Shown piece after piece: positions 17,460 to 24,977 of a DNA stretch of 50,766 bases. Location of the stretch: contig DATIXD010000187.1 in assembly GCA_035518875.1 (NCBI GenBank), positions 1 through 50,766 on the forward strand, in the 5' to 3' direction. The DNA is from DATIXD01 sp035518875 (GTDB lineage Bacteria; Pseudomonadota; Gammaproteobacteria; Methylococcales; Methylococcaceae). The notes beneath the pieces were generated by a model. It was not told where the DNA came from. It ran no database searches and saw nothing but the letters and a program-made list of their open reading frames with translations. Position numbers and translations under genes: made by a program. Each line of letters begins with the position of its first letter. The first letter of the stretch is position 1.

Positions 17460-18734
17460 TCAAAGCCGGCTGAACACCCGCTTAGCCGCCGCCAGCGTCT
17501 GCTGCAGAACTGCTTCGTCGTGAGCCGAGGAGACGAAGCCGGCTTCGAAGGCGGAAGGGGCCAGGTAAACGCCCTCGTCCAGCATGCCGTGGAAGAAATG
17601 CTTGAAGCGCTCCACATCACAGCGCATCACCTGCTCGAACGTGCACACGGGCTGTTCGGCAGTGAAGAACAGACCGAACATGCCGCCCACGGCGTTGACC
17701 GTGAACGGGATACCTGCCTTGGCGGCCTTGGTCTTCAAGCCATCGGTCAATTGACGGGTTTTCTCGCCCAGCTGCTCGAAGAAACCGGGGACGGAAATCA
17801 GTTCCAGCGTTTTTAAACCGGCCGCCATGGCCACCGGATTACCGGACAAGGTACCGGCCTGATAGACCGGGCCCAGCGGGGCCAGTTGCTCCATGATCTC
17901 GCGCCTGCCGCCGAAAGCGCCCACCGGCATACCGCCGCCGATCACCTTGCCCAGAGTGGTCAGATCGGGTCTGATGCCATACAAGCCTTGAGCACCGCCC
18001 AGAGCGACGCGGAAGCCGGTCATCACCTCATCGAAGATCAGCGCCGAGCCGGATCGATCGCAAACCTCCCGCAGGGTCTCCAGAAAGCCGGGAACTGGCG
18101 GCACGCAATTCATGTTGCCGGCTACCGGCTCGACGATCACGCAGGCAATCTCTCCACCCAGTCTTGAGAAGGTCTCGCGTACCGCACTTAAGTCATTGTA
18201 CGGCAGCGTGATGGTGTGCTCGGCCAGCGCGGCCGGTACGCCCGGCGAACTGGGGACGCCCAGCGTCAAGGCGCCGGAGCCGGCTTTCACCAGCAGAGAA
18301 TCCGAGTGACCGTGATAGGAACCCTCGAACTTGACGATCTTGTCTCGTCCCGTGAACCCGCGCGCCAGGCGGATGGCGCTCATGGTCGCCTCGGTGCCGG
18401 AACTGACCATGCGCACCAAATCCATCGATGGAACCAACTCGCAGACCTTCTCCGCCATCGCCGTCTCCACGGCGGTGGGCGCGCCATAGCTCAAACCCCG
18501 ATCCACGGCTTCATGCACCGATTTCAAGACCTCCGGATGCGCGTGCCCCAGTACCATCGGCCCCCACGAACCGACATAATCGATGTACCGCTTGCCGTCG
18601 GTATCGAACAAGTAAGGGCCTTCCGCCCGTGCGATGAAAATTGGCGCGCCGCCGACCCCCTTGAAGGCGCGCACCGGGGAATTGACCCCGCCGGGGATGC
18701 GTTTTTTGGCTGCTTCGAACAGGTTAGAACTCAT
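17460..18734 (-). CDS. hemL: Glutamate-1-semialdehyde 2,1-aminomutase
   Basis: A 424-residue PLP enzyme (E. coli 426) that converts glutamate-1-semialdehyde to 5-aminolevulinate in the C5 haem pathway. Recognisable parts are the N-terminal GGVNSPVRAFKGVGG, the SSGTEATMSAIRLARGFTGRDKI phosphate-binding stretch, EVMTGFR with the PLP-ring Asp in LIFDEV, and the Schiff-base lysine in TLGKVIGGGMPVGAFGG (about residue 266). The QAGTLSGNPVAMAAG segment is also conserved. Transcribed to the left; no other haem gene is adjacent. Confidence 0.96.
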   Translation of the reverse strand: MSSNLFEAAKKRIPGGVNSPVRAFKGVGGAPIFIARAEGPYLFDTDGKRYIDYVGSWGPMVLGHAHPEVLKSVHEAVDRGLSYGAPTAVETAMAEKVCELVPSMDLVRMVSSGTEATMSAIRLARGFTGRDKIVKFEGSYHGHSDSLLVKAGSGALTLGVPSSPGVPAALAEHTITLPYNDLSAVRETFSRLGGEIACVIVEPVAGNMNCVPPVPGFLETLREVCDRSGSALIFDEVMTGFRVALGGAQGLYGIRPDLTTLGKVIGGGMPVGAFGGRREIMEQLAPLGPVYQAGTLSGNPVAMAAGLKTLELISVPGFFEQLGEKTRQLTDGLKTKAAKAGIPFTVNAVGGMFGLFFTAEQPVCTFEQVMRCDVERFKHFFHGMLDEGVYLAPSAFEAGFVSSAHDEAVLQQTLAAAKRVFSRL

Positions 18735-18762
18735 TTCAGATCCTTATATTGCAATGCCCTTT

Positions 18763-18817
18763 AGGGTGGGCAGACGCTACCCCCCCGAAAGCGGCGGGCA
18801 AGGCCATTTTCCCACCC
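18763..18817. repeat. REP-like GGGTGGG/CCCACCC palindrome
   Basis: Between dcd and hemL there is an AGGGTGGGC word followed by a GAAAGCGGCGGGC stretch and closed by CCCACCC. It shares the GGTGGG...CCGAAAGCG core with the element behind ilvH (41566-41662), so it looks like a degenerate copy of the same dispersed palindrome. Confidence 0.5.
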
Positions 18818-18839
18818 GAAGGGTCTGGATTCGATTTGC

Positions 18840-19406
18840 TCAAGTCTTCGGCAAGGTTACGCCCGTCTGCCCCTGATACTTGCCGCCCCGATCGCGGTAG
18901 GAGGTCTCGCAGACCTCGTCCGAGCCGATGAACAAGACCTGGGCGACGCCTTCGTTGGCGTAAATCTTGGCGGGTAGGGTTGTGGTGTTGGAAAACTCCA
19001 GGGTGACGTGCCCTTCCCATTCGGGCTCCAGCGGTGTGACGTTGACGATGATGCCGCAGCGCGCGTAAGTGGATTTGCCCAGGCAGATGGTCAGCACGTC
19101 GCGCGGAATGCGGAAATATTCGACGGTCCGCGCCAGCGCGAAGGAATTGGGCGGGATGATGCACACGTCCGAAACCAGATCGACGAAGCTGTTCTCGTCG
19201 AAATTCTTCGGATCGACGATGGCCGAATTGATGTTGGTGAAGATCTTGAATTCGCTCGAGCAGCGAATGTCGTAGCCGTAACTCGAGGTGCCGTAGGAGA
19301 TCACCCGATTGTTCGCCACCTGGCGCACCTGATGCGGCTCGAACGGCTCGATCATGCCGTGCTCGCTCGCCATGCGGCGGATCCAGCGGTCTGACTTGAT
19401 GCCCAT
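18840..19406 (-). CDS. dcd: dCTP deaminase
   Basis: A 188-residue trimeric enzyme that deaminates dCTP to dUTP, feeding dTMP synthesis. Signatures: MGIKSDRWIRRM start, SYGTSSYGYDIR (substrate contact), CLGKSTYARCGIIVNVTPLEPEWEGHVTLE with the catalytic Glu, and the C-terminal GKYQGQTGVTLPKT lid that closes over the nucleotide. This is the monofunctional (not Dcd-Dut) type seen in proteobacteria. It begins 2 bases after the apbC stop, so the two are co-transcribed, a pairing common in gammaproteobacteria. Confidence 0.96.
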   Translation of the reverse strand: MGIKSDRWIRRMASEHGMIEPFEPHQVRQVANNRVISYGTSSYGYDIRCSSEFKIFTNINSAIVDPKNFDENSFVDLVSDVCIIPPNSFALARTVEYFRIPRDVLTICLGKSTYARCGIIVNVTPLEPEWEGHVTLEFSNTTTLPAKIYANEGVAQVLFIGSDEVCETSYRDRGGKYQGQTGVTLPKT

Positions 19407-19408
19407 GG

Positions 19409-20497
19409 CTAGGTGTTCACGATGCTGATGGTGGGGAATTTCGCGCTGTAGTCCTTGGCTTTCAGCGCTAGCCGGGCCGCCATCTTGCGGGCGATATCCT
19501 TGTAGCGGCGCGCGGCGGGTCCGTCCGGATCGGCCACCACACTGGGATGCCCACCGTCGGCATCCTCGCGAATCTTGATATCCAGCGGTAACGAGCCGAG
19601 CAGTTCGACGCCGTATTTCTTCGCCATCTTCTCACCGCCACCCGCGCCGAAGATATGCTCCTCGTGCCCGCAGTTCGAGCAGACATGGACGCTCATGTTT
19701 TCGACGATGCCCAGCACCGGCACGCTAACCTTTTCGAACATCTTCAGACCCTTCTGCGCATCCAGCAGGGCGATGTCCTGGGGCGTGGTAACGATGACCG
19801 CCCCGCTGACCGGGATCTGCTGGGCCAGGGTGAGCTGGATGTCGCCGGTACCGGGCGGCAGGTCGATGATGAGGTAATCGAGCTTGTCCCAGCGGGTTTC
19901 ATTGAGAAGCTGCTGCAAGGCGCCGGTTACCATGGGGCCGCGCCAGATCATCGGGGTATCTTCATCGATGAGATAACCGATGGACATGGACTGCACGCCA
20001 TAGGCGGTTTTTGGCACGATCGTGTTGCCGTCCGTCTCCGGGCGCCCCGACAGTCCCAGCATGGACGGCTGACTTGGACCATAGATGTCGGCATCCAGAA
20101 TGCCGACCCGAGCGCCTTCGGCGGCCAGCGCCAGAGCTAGATTCACGGCGGTGGTGGACTTGCCGACCCCACCCTTGCCTGACGCGACGGCGATGATGTT
20201 CTTGACGCCCGGCATGGGCTTGAGGTTTTTCTGCACGGCATGGGAAACGATCTCCCAGCCAACCTCGACGGACACATTGCCGACGCCCGCCAGCGCGCAC
20301 AGTTTCTCCCGCACTGTCTCAGCTAAGACCGCCTTGAAGCTCGCCGCCGGGTAACCCAGCACGATCTTGACGCGAACATCCGCGCCTTCCACCTCGATCT
20401 TCTTGACCGATTTGGCGGCCATCAAGTCCTGGCCCAAGTTGGGATCGACCACGGTTCTTAGCACGTTCTCCACGTCGCTTTCGGCAATACTGGTCAT
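19409..20497 (-). CDS. apbC: Fe-S cluster carrier ATPase ApbC/Mrp
   Basis: A 362-residue P-loop NTPase that carries [4Fe-4S] clusters to target proteins. An N-terminal MIP18/DUF59 domain (about 1-85, VLRTVVDPNLGQDL) precedes the deviant Walker A GKGGVGKS (about 107-114), DADIYGPSQPSMLG, the DLPPGTGD switch and the cluster-binding CSNC motif in VHVCSNCGHEE (about 272). The ATG at 20497 is chosen for its GGAG ribosome binding site 7-8 bases upstream; in-frame ATGs at 20512 and 20602 are upstream, the latter overlapping the RES gene. In many gammaproteobacteria metG is its divergent neighbour; here metG is 7.6 kb away. Confidence 0.95.
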   Translation of the reverse strand: MTSIAESDVENVLRTVVDPNLGQDLMAAKSVKKIEVEGADVRVKIVLGYPAASFKAVLAETVREKLCALAGVGNVSVEVGWEIVSHAVQKNLKPMPGVKNIIAVASGKGGVGKSTTAVNLALALAAEGARVGILDADIYGPSQPSMLGLSGRPETDGNTIVPKTAYGVQSMSIGYLIDEDTPMIWRGPMVTGALQQLLNETRWDKLDYLIIDLPPGTGDIQLTLAQQIPVSGAVIVTTPQDIALLDAQKGLKMFEKVSVPVLGIVENMSVHVCSNCGHEEHIFGAGGGEKMAKKYGVELLGSLPLDIKIREDADGGHPSVVADPDGPAARRYKDIARKMAARLALKAKDYSAKFPTISIVNT

Positions 20498-20561
20498 TGA
20501 ATTCTCCGGCATATGAATTTCCGACCATTTTACACGATGAATTTTGGGTGCGGGCCATGAG

Positions 20562-21035
20562 TCATCCCGATGATGAAGTCCCTGTTTTGAACAAGCGATC
20601 ATCGAAGGGATAGCGCACGGACGAAACGGTGCGGATTTCGCCGGACTCAGGATGAATGGGATTGATCAGACAATTGAACGTATGGGGAACGATCGCGTTA
20701 GGTACAGTCAGAATGGCGGCTTGACGCGCCGTCAGCCAGCCTTGGCCGATGGATTGGGTCACACCGGGCTGATGCCGCCAATCGTCCGGTAACGAAGCGC
20801 TATCCAGTTTGGCGCGGGAAACCGAATCGGGAACCTCGATTTCCAGCAGCTGATAGCCTTCCGGAACATCGTCCGGATCGCCGATTTCCAGATGCACCAC
20901 GGTCTCAAGCAACGCGGCGGCCGGACTCTCCGCGCAATAGACGACCGGGTGTCCCCGCTGATGCCAGCGTCCGCCGGCCACTAATCCGCCGAGTCCCTTG
21001 AGCTCGGCATGATTGCTGATACGCCAGATGCGCAT
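20562..21035 (-). CDS. RES-domain toxin of a type II toxin-antitoxin pair
   Basis: A 157-residue RES domain protein. The three hallmark polar residues are visible: the Arg of MRIWRIS with GGRWHQRGHPVVYCAES (R and Y positions), LLETVVHLE (E), and the Ser of the conserved FNCLINPIHPES region. RES toxins degrade NAD+ (for example MbcT and Res) and stop growth until the antitoxin neutralises them. The start codon overlaps the antitoxin stop by one base (TGATG), so the two are translationally coupled with antitoxin first, the usual order for this family. Confidence 0.9.
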   Translation of the reverse strand: MRIWRISNHAELKGLGGLVAGGRWHQRGHPVVYCAESPAAALLETVVHLEIGDPDDVPEGYQLLEIEVPDSVSRAKLDSASLPDDWRHQPGVTQSIGQGWLTARQAAILTVPNAIVPHTFNCLINPIHPESGEIRTVSSVRYPFDDRLFKTGTSSSG

Positions 21036-21499
21036 CAGGCGGCGTAACCCTCGTCGATCTGAATCAGCAACTCCTCGACCTGCCGCCCGCCGAGCTCCGT
21101 CGCCATCATTTCCATGGCGGAGCGCTGATGGAATCGCCGCAAGGGTTTGCGGAGCCAGTGCAGGGCTTTCTCGCGCTCGCCGAACACGCTTTCGGCCAAC
21201 GCGACCAGGCGGGCGATGCGCAAGGCCCGGTCGGACTCATCGGGAGACAGGGCTTGTTGTTTGGCACGGCGATGGGACAAGGTGCGCAAAGGCAGCACCA
21301 TCGTCAGTTCCTTGGGCGTCAGCCCCTCCTTGAGCAGATTGTCCAGAATCGCCACCTCGATCCGCAACGGGATGGCATTCGCCAGTTCGCCCTCGGAATG
21401 CAGCGGTTGGGCAAGGCCCAGCAAGGCCCCCAGCTTGGCGAGAGAGGATCGCTGCGGCGAGGAATGATCATCAAAGGCCAGTGTGGAAACGGTAGACAT
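21035..21499 (-). CDS. Xre/MbcA/ParS-type antitoxin
   Basis: A 154-residue antitoxin. The N-terminal part (about 40-95) contains an Xre-like helix-turn-helix (ILDNLLKEGLTPKELTMVLPLRTLSHRRAK), and the C-terminal part (about 95-150) is the DUF2384 toxin-binding domain with RIARLVALAESVFGEREKALHWLRKP and a closing GGRQVEELLIQIDEGYAA. It binds and blocks the RES toxin encoded directly downstream and should repress its own promoter. A perfect palindrome lies 39 bases upstream of its ATG (21538-21552) and is the likely operator. Confidence 0.9.
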   Translation of the reverse strand: MSTVSTLAFDDHSSPQRSSLAKLGALLGLAQPLHSEGELANAIPLRIEVAILDNLLKEGLTPKELTMVLPLRTLSHRRAKQQALSPDESDRALRIARLVALAESVFGEREKALHWLRKPLRRFHQRSAMEMMATELGGRQVEELLIQIDEGYAA

Positions 21500-21537
21500 C
21501 GAATAAACACCCAGGAGCGCAGTTTGCCTGAACTATA

Positions 21538-21552
21538 TTGGCAAATTGCCAA
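21538..21552. promoter_or_regulatory. Palindromic operator of the RES/Xre pair
   Basis: TTGGCAA-A-TTGCCAA is a perfect 7-bp inverted repeat around one central base, 39 bases upstream of the antitoxin ATG. Position and symmetry fit autorepression by the antitoxin's helix-turn-helix dimer. Confidence 0.65.
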
Positions 21553-21601
21553 AACTGTCAAATGGCGCTGCTCAATCGCTCCTTTTGTATTGGTTGCGAA
21601 G

Positions 21602-21651
21602 CCCCGGACGCTAATACTCTGACGTCGCCATCCGGCCCATCCCGTCCGGGG
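21602..21651. repeat. Inverted repeat CCCCGGACG...CGTCCGGGG
   Basis: A perfect 9-bp inverted repeat with a 32-base loop upstream of the toxin-antitoxin promoter. There is no T run on either side. It may be a transcript hairpin or a remnant of a mobile element; role unknown. Confidence 0.5.
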
Positions 21652-21698
21652 GGCATCCACTGCATGCGATTCATAGGGGGACGACGTCAAAAAATAAT

Positions 21699-21812
21699 AT
21701 GAAGAGGGGTTTGTTTGCCGCGTTATTGCGTTTTTCGGTCAATTTGTTCGAGCGCAACATCAACCGCGTACTGGGCAAAATTGATCAGTTCCACGAGGTA
21801 CGGCAAAAATGA
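21699..21812 (+). CDS. Possible 37-aa peptide coupled to the next gene
   Basis: A 37-codon frame (MKRGLFAALLRFSVNL... ending HEVRQK) overlaps the ATG of the following ORF by four bases (ATGA), an arrangement typical of translationally coupled genes. It is amphipathic and basic. No family is recognised and the ribosome binding site is poor. It could be the 3' remnant of a longer gene in a damaged region. Confidence 0.3.
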   Translation: MKRGLFAALLRFSVNLFERNINRVLGKIDQFHEVRQK

Positions 21813-22246
21813 GTGATGGCATATTCGATATCAATAATGCACGCGACTTCTTACTTACCATATGTTCATCCTTCAAGGCCTATCAAACTCCTGCTGGATG
21901 TGTGGATGAAAGGGCATTGTTTCTGATCACGGCTTCCTATCACTTGCGAGAATGGATCGCTTCAGGTTATAAGCCACGTGATAAGAATGGAAAGCCACTA
22001 CCTCCCAACAATGAGGCCGAAACCTTTTTCAATGACATCTACGCTGAAGAAGAATTTGAAATACTGAATCACAGAGGCCATTCTTCCAAAACGCCTGGGC
22101 GTAATTTCGGATACTCACGGTCTGGTTCGGCCGGAGGCGCTGGCGGGATGCAACTTGATCGCCCATGCTGGCGATCTAACAAGCCGGTATTACCAATCAA
22201 CTGTCTGAACACCTATTTCGGCTATAGCGATTTATGTGCTTCTTGA
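21809..22246 (+). pseudogene. Truncated hypothetical gene joined to a phosphoesterase fragment
   Basis: The first about 90 codons (MSDGIFDINNARDFLL..., ITASYHLREWIASGY, EAETFFNDIYAEEEFEIL) read like a genuine protein, lower in GC than the core genes around it. From about 22088 the reading frame enters a stretch homologous, in another frame, to the calcineurin-like phosphoesterase gene at 23196, so the last about 50 codons are out-of-frame junk. The original C-terminus has therefore been lost. Whether the 145-residue hybrid is made is unknown. No function is assigned. Confidence 0.5.
22088..22190 (+). pseudogene. Fragment of a YfcE/MJ0936-type phosphoesterase gene
   Basis: Translating in frame from the AAACGC near 22089 gives KRLGVISDTHGLVRPEAL then AGCNLIAHAGDLTSRY, which matches residues 21-57 of the intact phosphoesterase at 23196-23714 (KRLGVISDTHGLIRLEAL, CELIVHAGDVGK), including the metal-binding DTH and HAGD motifs. 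A 9-base gap and scattered substitutions separate the two copies, so this is an old or independently acquired paralogue fragment, not a fresh duplication. It has neither a start nor the remaining two thirds of the gene. Confidence 0.8.
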
Positions 22247-22311
22247 TGATATAGCTTGCCGATAGGTATCGGATAGTCAAATGAAACGGCGCCCAAAGGC
22301 GGTTCTATTGG

Positions 22312-22752
22312 TTATGCATCCTGTGCCTGAGCTTCGCTGCCGCTTCCTGTATCCGCTTTATGAGTTCTACGTTTAGCTTTAGGGCCTTTTTTTGTTTCCT
22401 CCAATTGAATACGCTCTTGTTCCTGTTGATGTCGCTTGGCTTCACTAAAGTCATACTGACGCCTTATCTCGGCTTGAAATTCAGCCCACCGAGACTTAAA
22501 CGTTGCGTATTCCTGAGCCGCTTTCTCGGACTCGGGAGATGCCAAAGAGCCGATATAGGTCGATGCGTACACATAAAGGGGAGCACGCCATCGGCTTCGT
22601 TTGTCGATCACCGTCATGGAATCGCTGCATCGGCAGTACAAAATATCCTGGCTCAGACCAGATTTGTTCGGTGGAATGGTCCGATCGATGACCACCCAAC
22701 CGTGGTCTCTGCTGTAGCCCCACCACGGGGGCAGTTCTAGTGTTTCAGACAT
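22312..22752 (-). CDS. Hypothetical protein with basic C-terminal tail (146 aa)
   Basis: A 146-residue protein, cytoplasmic by appearance. The N-terminal part is Trp/Tyr-rich (LPPWWGYSRDHGWVVIDRTIPP) and the middle has a DILYCRCSDSMTVIDKRSRW stretch and a YVYASTYIGSLA segment; residues about 80-115 look helical and residues 115-146 are a Lys/Gln/Glu-rich low-complexity tail. No known domain is recognised. The composition and length argue that it is a real gene, and the AT content is higher than in the core genes, fitting the accessory region. The ribosome binding site is weak. Confidence 0.55.
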   Translation of the reverse strand: MSETLELPPWWGYSRDHGWVVIDRTIPPNKSGLSQDILYCRCSDSMTVIDKRSRWRAPLYVYASTYIGSLASPESEKAAQEYATFKSRWAEFQAEIRRQYDFSEAKRHQQEQERIQLEETKKGPKAKRRTHKADTGSGSEAQAQDA

Positions 22753-22828
22753 CTCTGTTGCCTACAATTCAGGACGAGCTCGGAACATCTGTTGCTGGCA
22801 ACAAATGCGTCGTTTGTTTGTCGGGTCA

Positions 22829-22903
22829 TCATTTAGCGGGCTTGCGTTTACTCTTGCCCTTGCTTTCCTTCCTCGGGCTATTGCCTTTCATCTGTGCTTT
22901 CAT
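22829..22903 (-). CDS. Very small Lys/Arg-rich peptide (24 aa)
   Basis: A 24-codon frame, MKAQMKGNSPRKESKGKSKR followed by KPAK, with an AGGAAG ribosome binding site about 9 bases upstream of the ATG. More than a third of the residues are Lys or Arg, as in small ribosome-associated or nucleic-acid-binding peptides. It is 76 bases upstream of, and in the same direction as, the hypothetical gene ending at 22312. A hydrophobic plus-strand frame over 22740-23045 is its antisense shadow. Coding status is unproven. Confidence 0.35.
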   Translation of the reverse strand: MKAQMKGNSPRKESKGKSKRKPAK

Positions 22904-23195
22904 GGTCTGCTTCCTAATCGGTAGGCGAAAATTCGCCAAGTCACAGCATGCGCCTAATTACCTGATATGGACAGTTCTTTCGTATCTGTCGAATCAATGC
23001 CGTATGCTACGGGATAGGCATCCCTCGGGGTCGTTACCTCTGTAGCGCTTATAAAATCTGGGTTTGTCTGTAATCGGTCAGTCGCAAATTCAAATCTTGC
23101 GACCAACTCCGGCATCGAATAATGCTAAGACACCATTCATTTATTTGTGCGCCGGCAATTGCACCACCTCTTTTTTATCGCCATCGAGATACGCC
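22904..23195. other. Divergent spacer with a tRNA-arm-like hairpin
   Basis: About 290 bases between the small basic peptide (minus) and the phosphoesterase (plus). It contains GTCGCAA-ATTCAAATC-TTGCGAC at 23081-23103, a 7-bp perfect stem with a TTCAAAT loop followed by CAACTCC, which looks like the T arm and acceptor end of a tRNA or tmRNA. No complete tRNA can be folded around it. Confidence 0.35.
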
Positions 23196-23714
23196 ATGAC
23201 GCAATCCGCAAAACCGCATATAAATGAGTCGTTTCAAGCGGGGACTTGTCGTGCAAAACGCCTGGGCGTGATTTCCGATACTCACGGGCTGATTCGCCTG
23301 GAGGCCCTAGAACTGCTGGCGGGATGCGAACTGATCGTCCATGCAGGCGATGTCGGCAAGCCGGAGGTGCTCGCCAAACTCCAGACGATCGCCCCGGTGA
23401 TCGCCGTGCGCGGGAATAACGATAAGGGAGAATGGGCGAAGAATCTCCCTGAAACTGAAGTGGTCGAATTTGCCGGGCTTTACCTGTATGTCCTCCATGA
23501 CCTTCATGAACTGGATCTCGATCCGGCGGCTGCCGGGTTTCGGGTGGTGATTTCCGGCCATTCCCATCGACCTGACATCCGCCATCGGGACGAGGTGCTT
23601 TACCTCAATCCCGGCAGCGCCGGCCCGCGCCGCTTCAAACTACCGGTCAGTCTGGCCTTGCTGGAAGTGGTCGACGGAGAACGGACGGCCCGGATTGAAC
23701 TGATTGATGTTTGA
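23196..23714 (+). CDS. YfcE/MJ0936-family metallophosphoesterase
   Basis: A 172-residue calcineurin-like phosphoesterase. Metal-ligand motifs are complete: GVISDTHG (about residue 25), LIVHAGDVG (about 50), AVRGNND (about 75), the His of YVLHD (about 105) and VISGHSHRP (about 130), followed by LNPGSAGPRR. Family members hydrolyse phosphodiesters such as cyclic nucleotides or model substrates with Mn2+; the natural substrate is unknown. The ATG at 23196 is chosen over an in-frame start at 23064 because the upstream residues show no conservation pattern. A partial paralogue lies 1.1 kb upstream. Confidence 0.85.
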   Translation: MTQSAKPHINESFQAGTCRAKRLGVISDTHGLIRLEALELLAGCELIVHAGDVGKPEVLAKLQTIAPVIAVRGNNDKGEWAKNLPETEVVEFAGLYLYVLHDLHELDLDPAAAGFRVVISGHSHRPDIRHRDEVLYLNPGSAGPRRFKLPVSLALLEVVDGERTARIELIDV

Positions 23715-23802
23715 ACCGCACTCGGCGTCGCGATGACTTCTGGCGACGAGACGAAGTGAGGGCGTCGGCACTAAATTTGGCCTTTGGCCGAAAACATCAG
23801 GA

Positions 23803-24024
23803 TTACTTGGCTTCTTGTCCAAGCTGTTCGTCGATTTTTCGCTTGGTGATTTCGGCTTCATTCATCAACTGCGTTTCAATTTTCCGGGCTTTTTCCAACG
23901 GTTCGTTGACAGCTCTTGAGAGGGCCCTGTTTTTTTCCGTTGGCTTCTGTTCTTCTCCGGTACCAGAACATGCAGCAAGCAGAAGGATGGGGACGAAAAG
24001 CAACGCGTAAAATGACGGTTTCAT
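23803..24024 (-). CDS. Small lipoprotein (73 aa)
   Basis: A 73-residue protein with a lipoprotein signal peptide: basic start, hydrophobic core ALLFVPILLLAAC, lipidation cysteine at about residue 19. The mature part is short, charged and predicted helical (ALSRAVNEPLEKARKIETQL...), like small lipoproteins that contact peptidoglycan or form coiled coils. The ATG at 24024 has an AAGGTAG ribosome binding site and places the signal at the very N-terminus, so it is preferred over the in-frame start at 24072. No family is recognised. Confidence 0.7.
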   Translation of the reverse strand: MKPSFYALLFVPILLLAACSGTGEEQKPTEKNRALSRAVNEPLEKARKIETQLMNEAEITKRKIDEQLGQEAK

Positions 24025-24168
24025 GCGGCTACCTTCAGGTTTTTGGCCTTGCAGAGAGCGGCTGTTAAGCAACTTGGAGTATGACCGCGTTAAAGAGTCA
24101 GCCGAACTAAGCTATGTGTCTACTTTAGACTAGCCCACTCAACCTCTTCTCGCCGAGCATATTGACGC

Positions 24169-24789
24169 ATGAGCAAAACCTGGACGGCGCTTTTCCTGAT
24201 TCCCTTTGCCTGGTCGGCCATCGAGCCGCGCGATTATCTCACCTGGTTTCTGGAGGTTTTACCGGCGATCGCGACTTTTGCCGTGCTCGCAGCGACCCGC
24301 CGACAATTTCCGCTCACGCCGCTGACCTACTGGCTGCTTCTGATCGAGTGCATCATCCTGATGATCGGCGGCCATTACACCTATGCGGAGGTTCCCGCGT
24401 TCGACTGGCTCCGGGATTATTTCCACCACAGCCGCAACAATTACGACAAGCTGGCGCACTTCTTCCAGGGCTTCGTGCCGGCGATCGCCGTGCGGGAAAT
24501 CCTGGTCCGTTTCGCGGTGGTCAGATCCCGCCCTTGGTTGGCGTTTCTGGTGGCTTGCGTCTGTTTGGCCATTAGCGCCTTCTACGAATTGATCGAGTGG
24601 GGTGTGGCGATGGTCTCGGAACAGGCCGCCGAAGCGTTTCTCGGCACCCAGGGCTACGAATGGGACACCCAAAGCGACATGGCTCTCGCCCTGGTGGGCG
24701 CCATCGTTTCCATGGGGCTCTTGAGCTCCATGCATGACGATCAAATCGGACGGCTTGGCAGCGATCCGCCAAACCGGTTAGGTGGGTAG
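24169..24789 (+). CDS. yjdF: YjdF/DUF2238 membrane protein
   Basis: A 206-residue integral membrane protein of the DUF2238 (YjdF) family. Five or six transmembrane helices are visible, with the family's polar signature between helices: MIGGHYTYAEVPAFDWLRDYFHHSRNNYDKLAHFFQGF (two parts about 65-105), SAFYELIEWGVA (about 140) and FLGTQGYEWDTQSDMALAL (about 165). The conserved His, Asp and Glu residues suggest a membrane active site or metal site, but the biochemical role is not established. It is monocistronic, 188 bases before the FBP aldolase/phosphatase. Confidence 0.85.
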   Translation: MSKTWTALFLIPFAWSAIEPRDYLTWFLEVLPAIATFAVLAATRRQFPLTPLTYWLLLIECIILMIGGHYTYAEVPAFDWLRDYFHHSRNNYDKLAHFFQGFVPAIAVREILVRFAVVRSRPWLAFLVACVCLAISAFYELIEWGVAMVSEQAAEAFLGTQGYEWDTQSDMALALVGAIVSMGLLSSMHDDQIGRLGSDPPNRLGG

Positions 24790-24977
24790 ACCTGGCCTGT
24801 CTGCCACATTCTTTGACGGGAACTCGGGAATCGAAGCCGCTAGTTCCCCTCGGGAGGAGTATACTGCTCGCGCTGTTTTCGGTCCCGAATCCCGTCGCGG
24901 TCCATCAGCCATCCGAGCGATCGGGCGCGAGACGGTTTATTTCTGGCCTCACTTTCCACTGATCGAGGAGAGATGAC

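Noticed and set aside
22740..23045. A 101-codon hydrophobic plus-strand frame.
   Set aside because: Its hydrophobic stretch is the complement of the Lys/Arg-rich minus-strand peptide; it also overlaps the start of the hypothetical gene and has no ribosome binding site.
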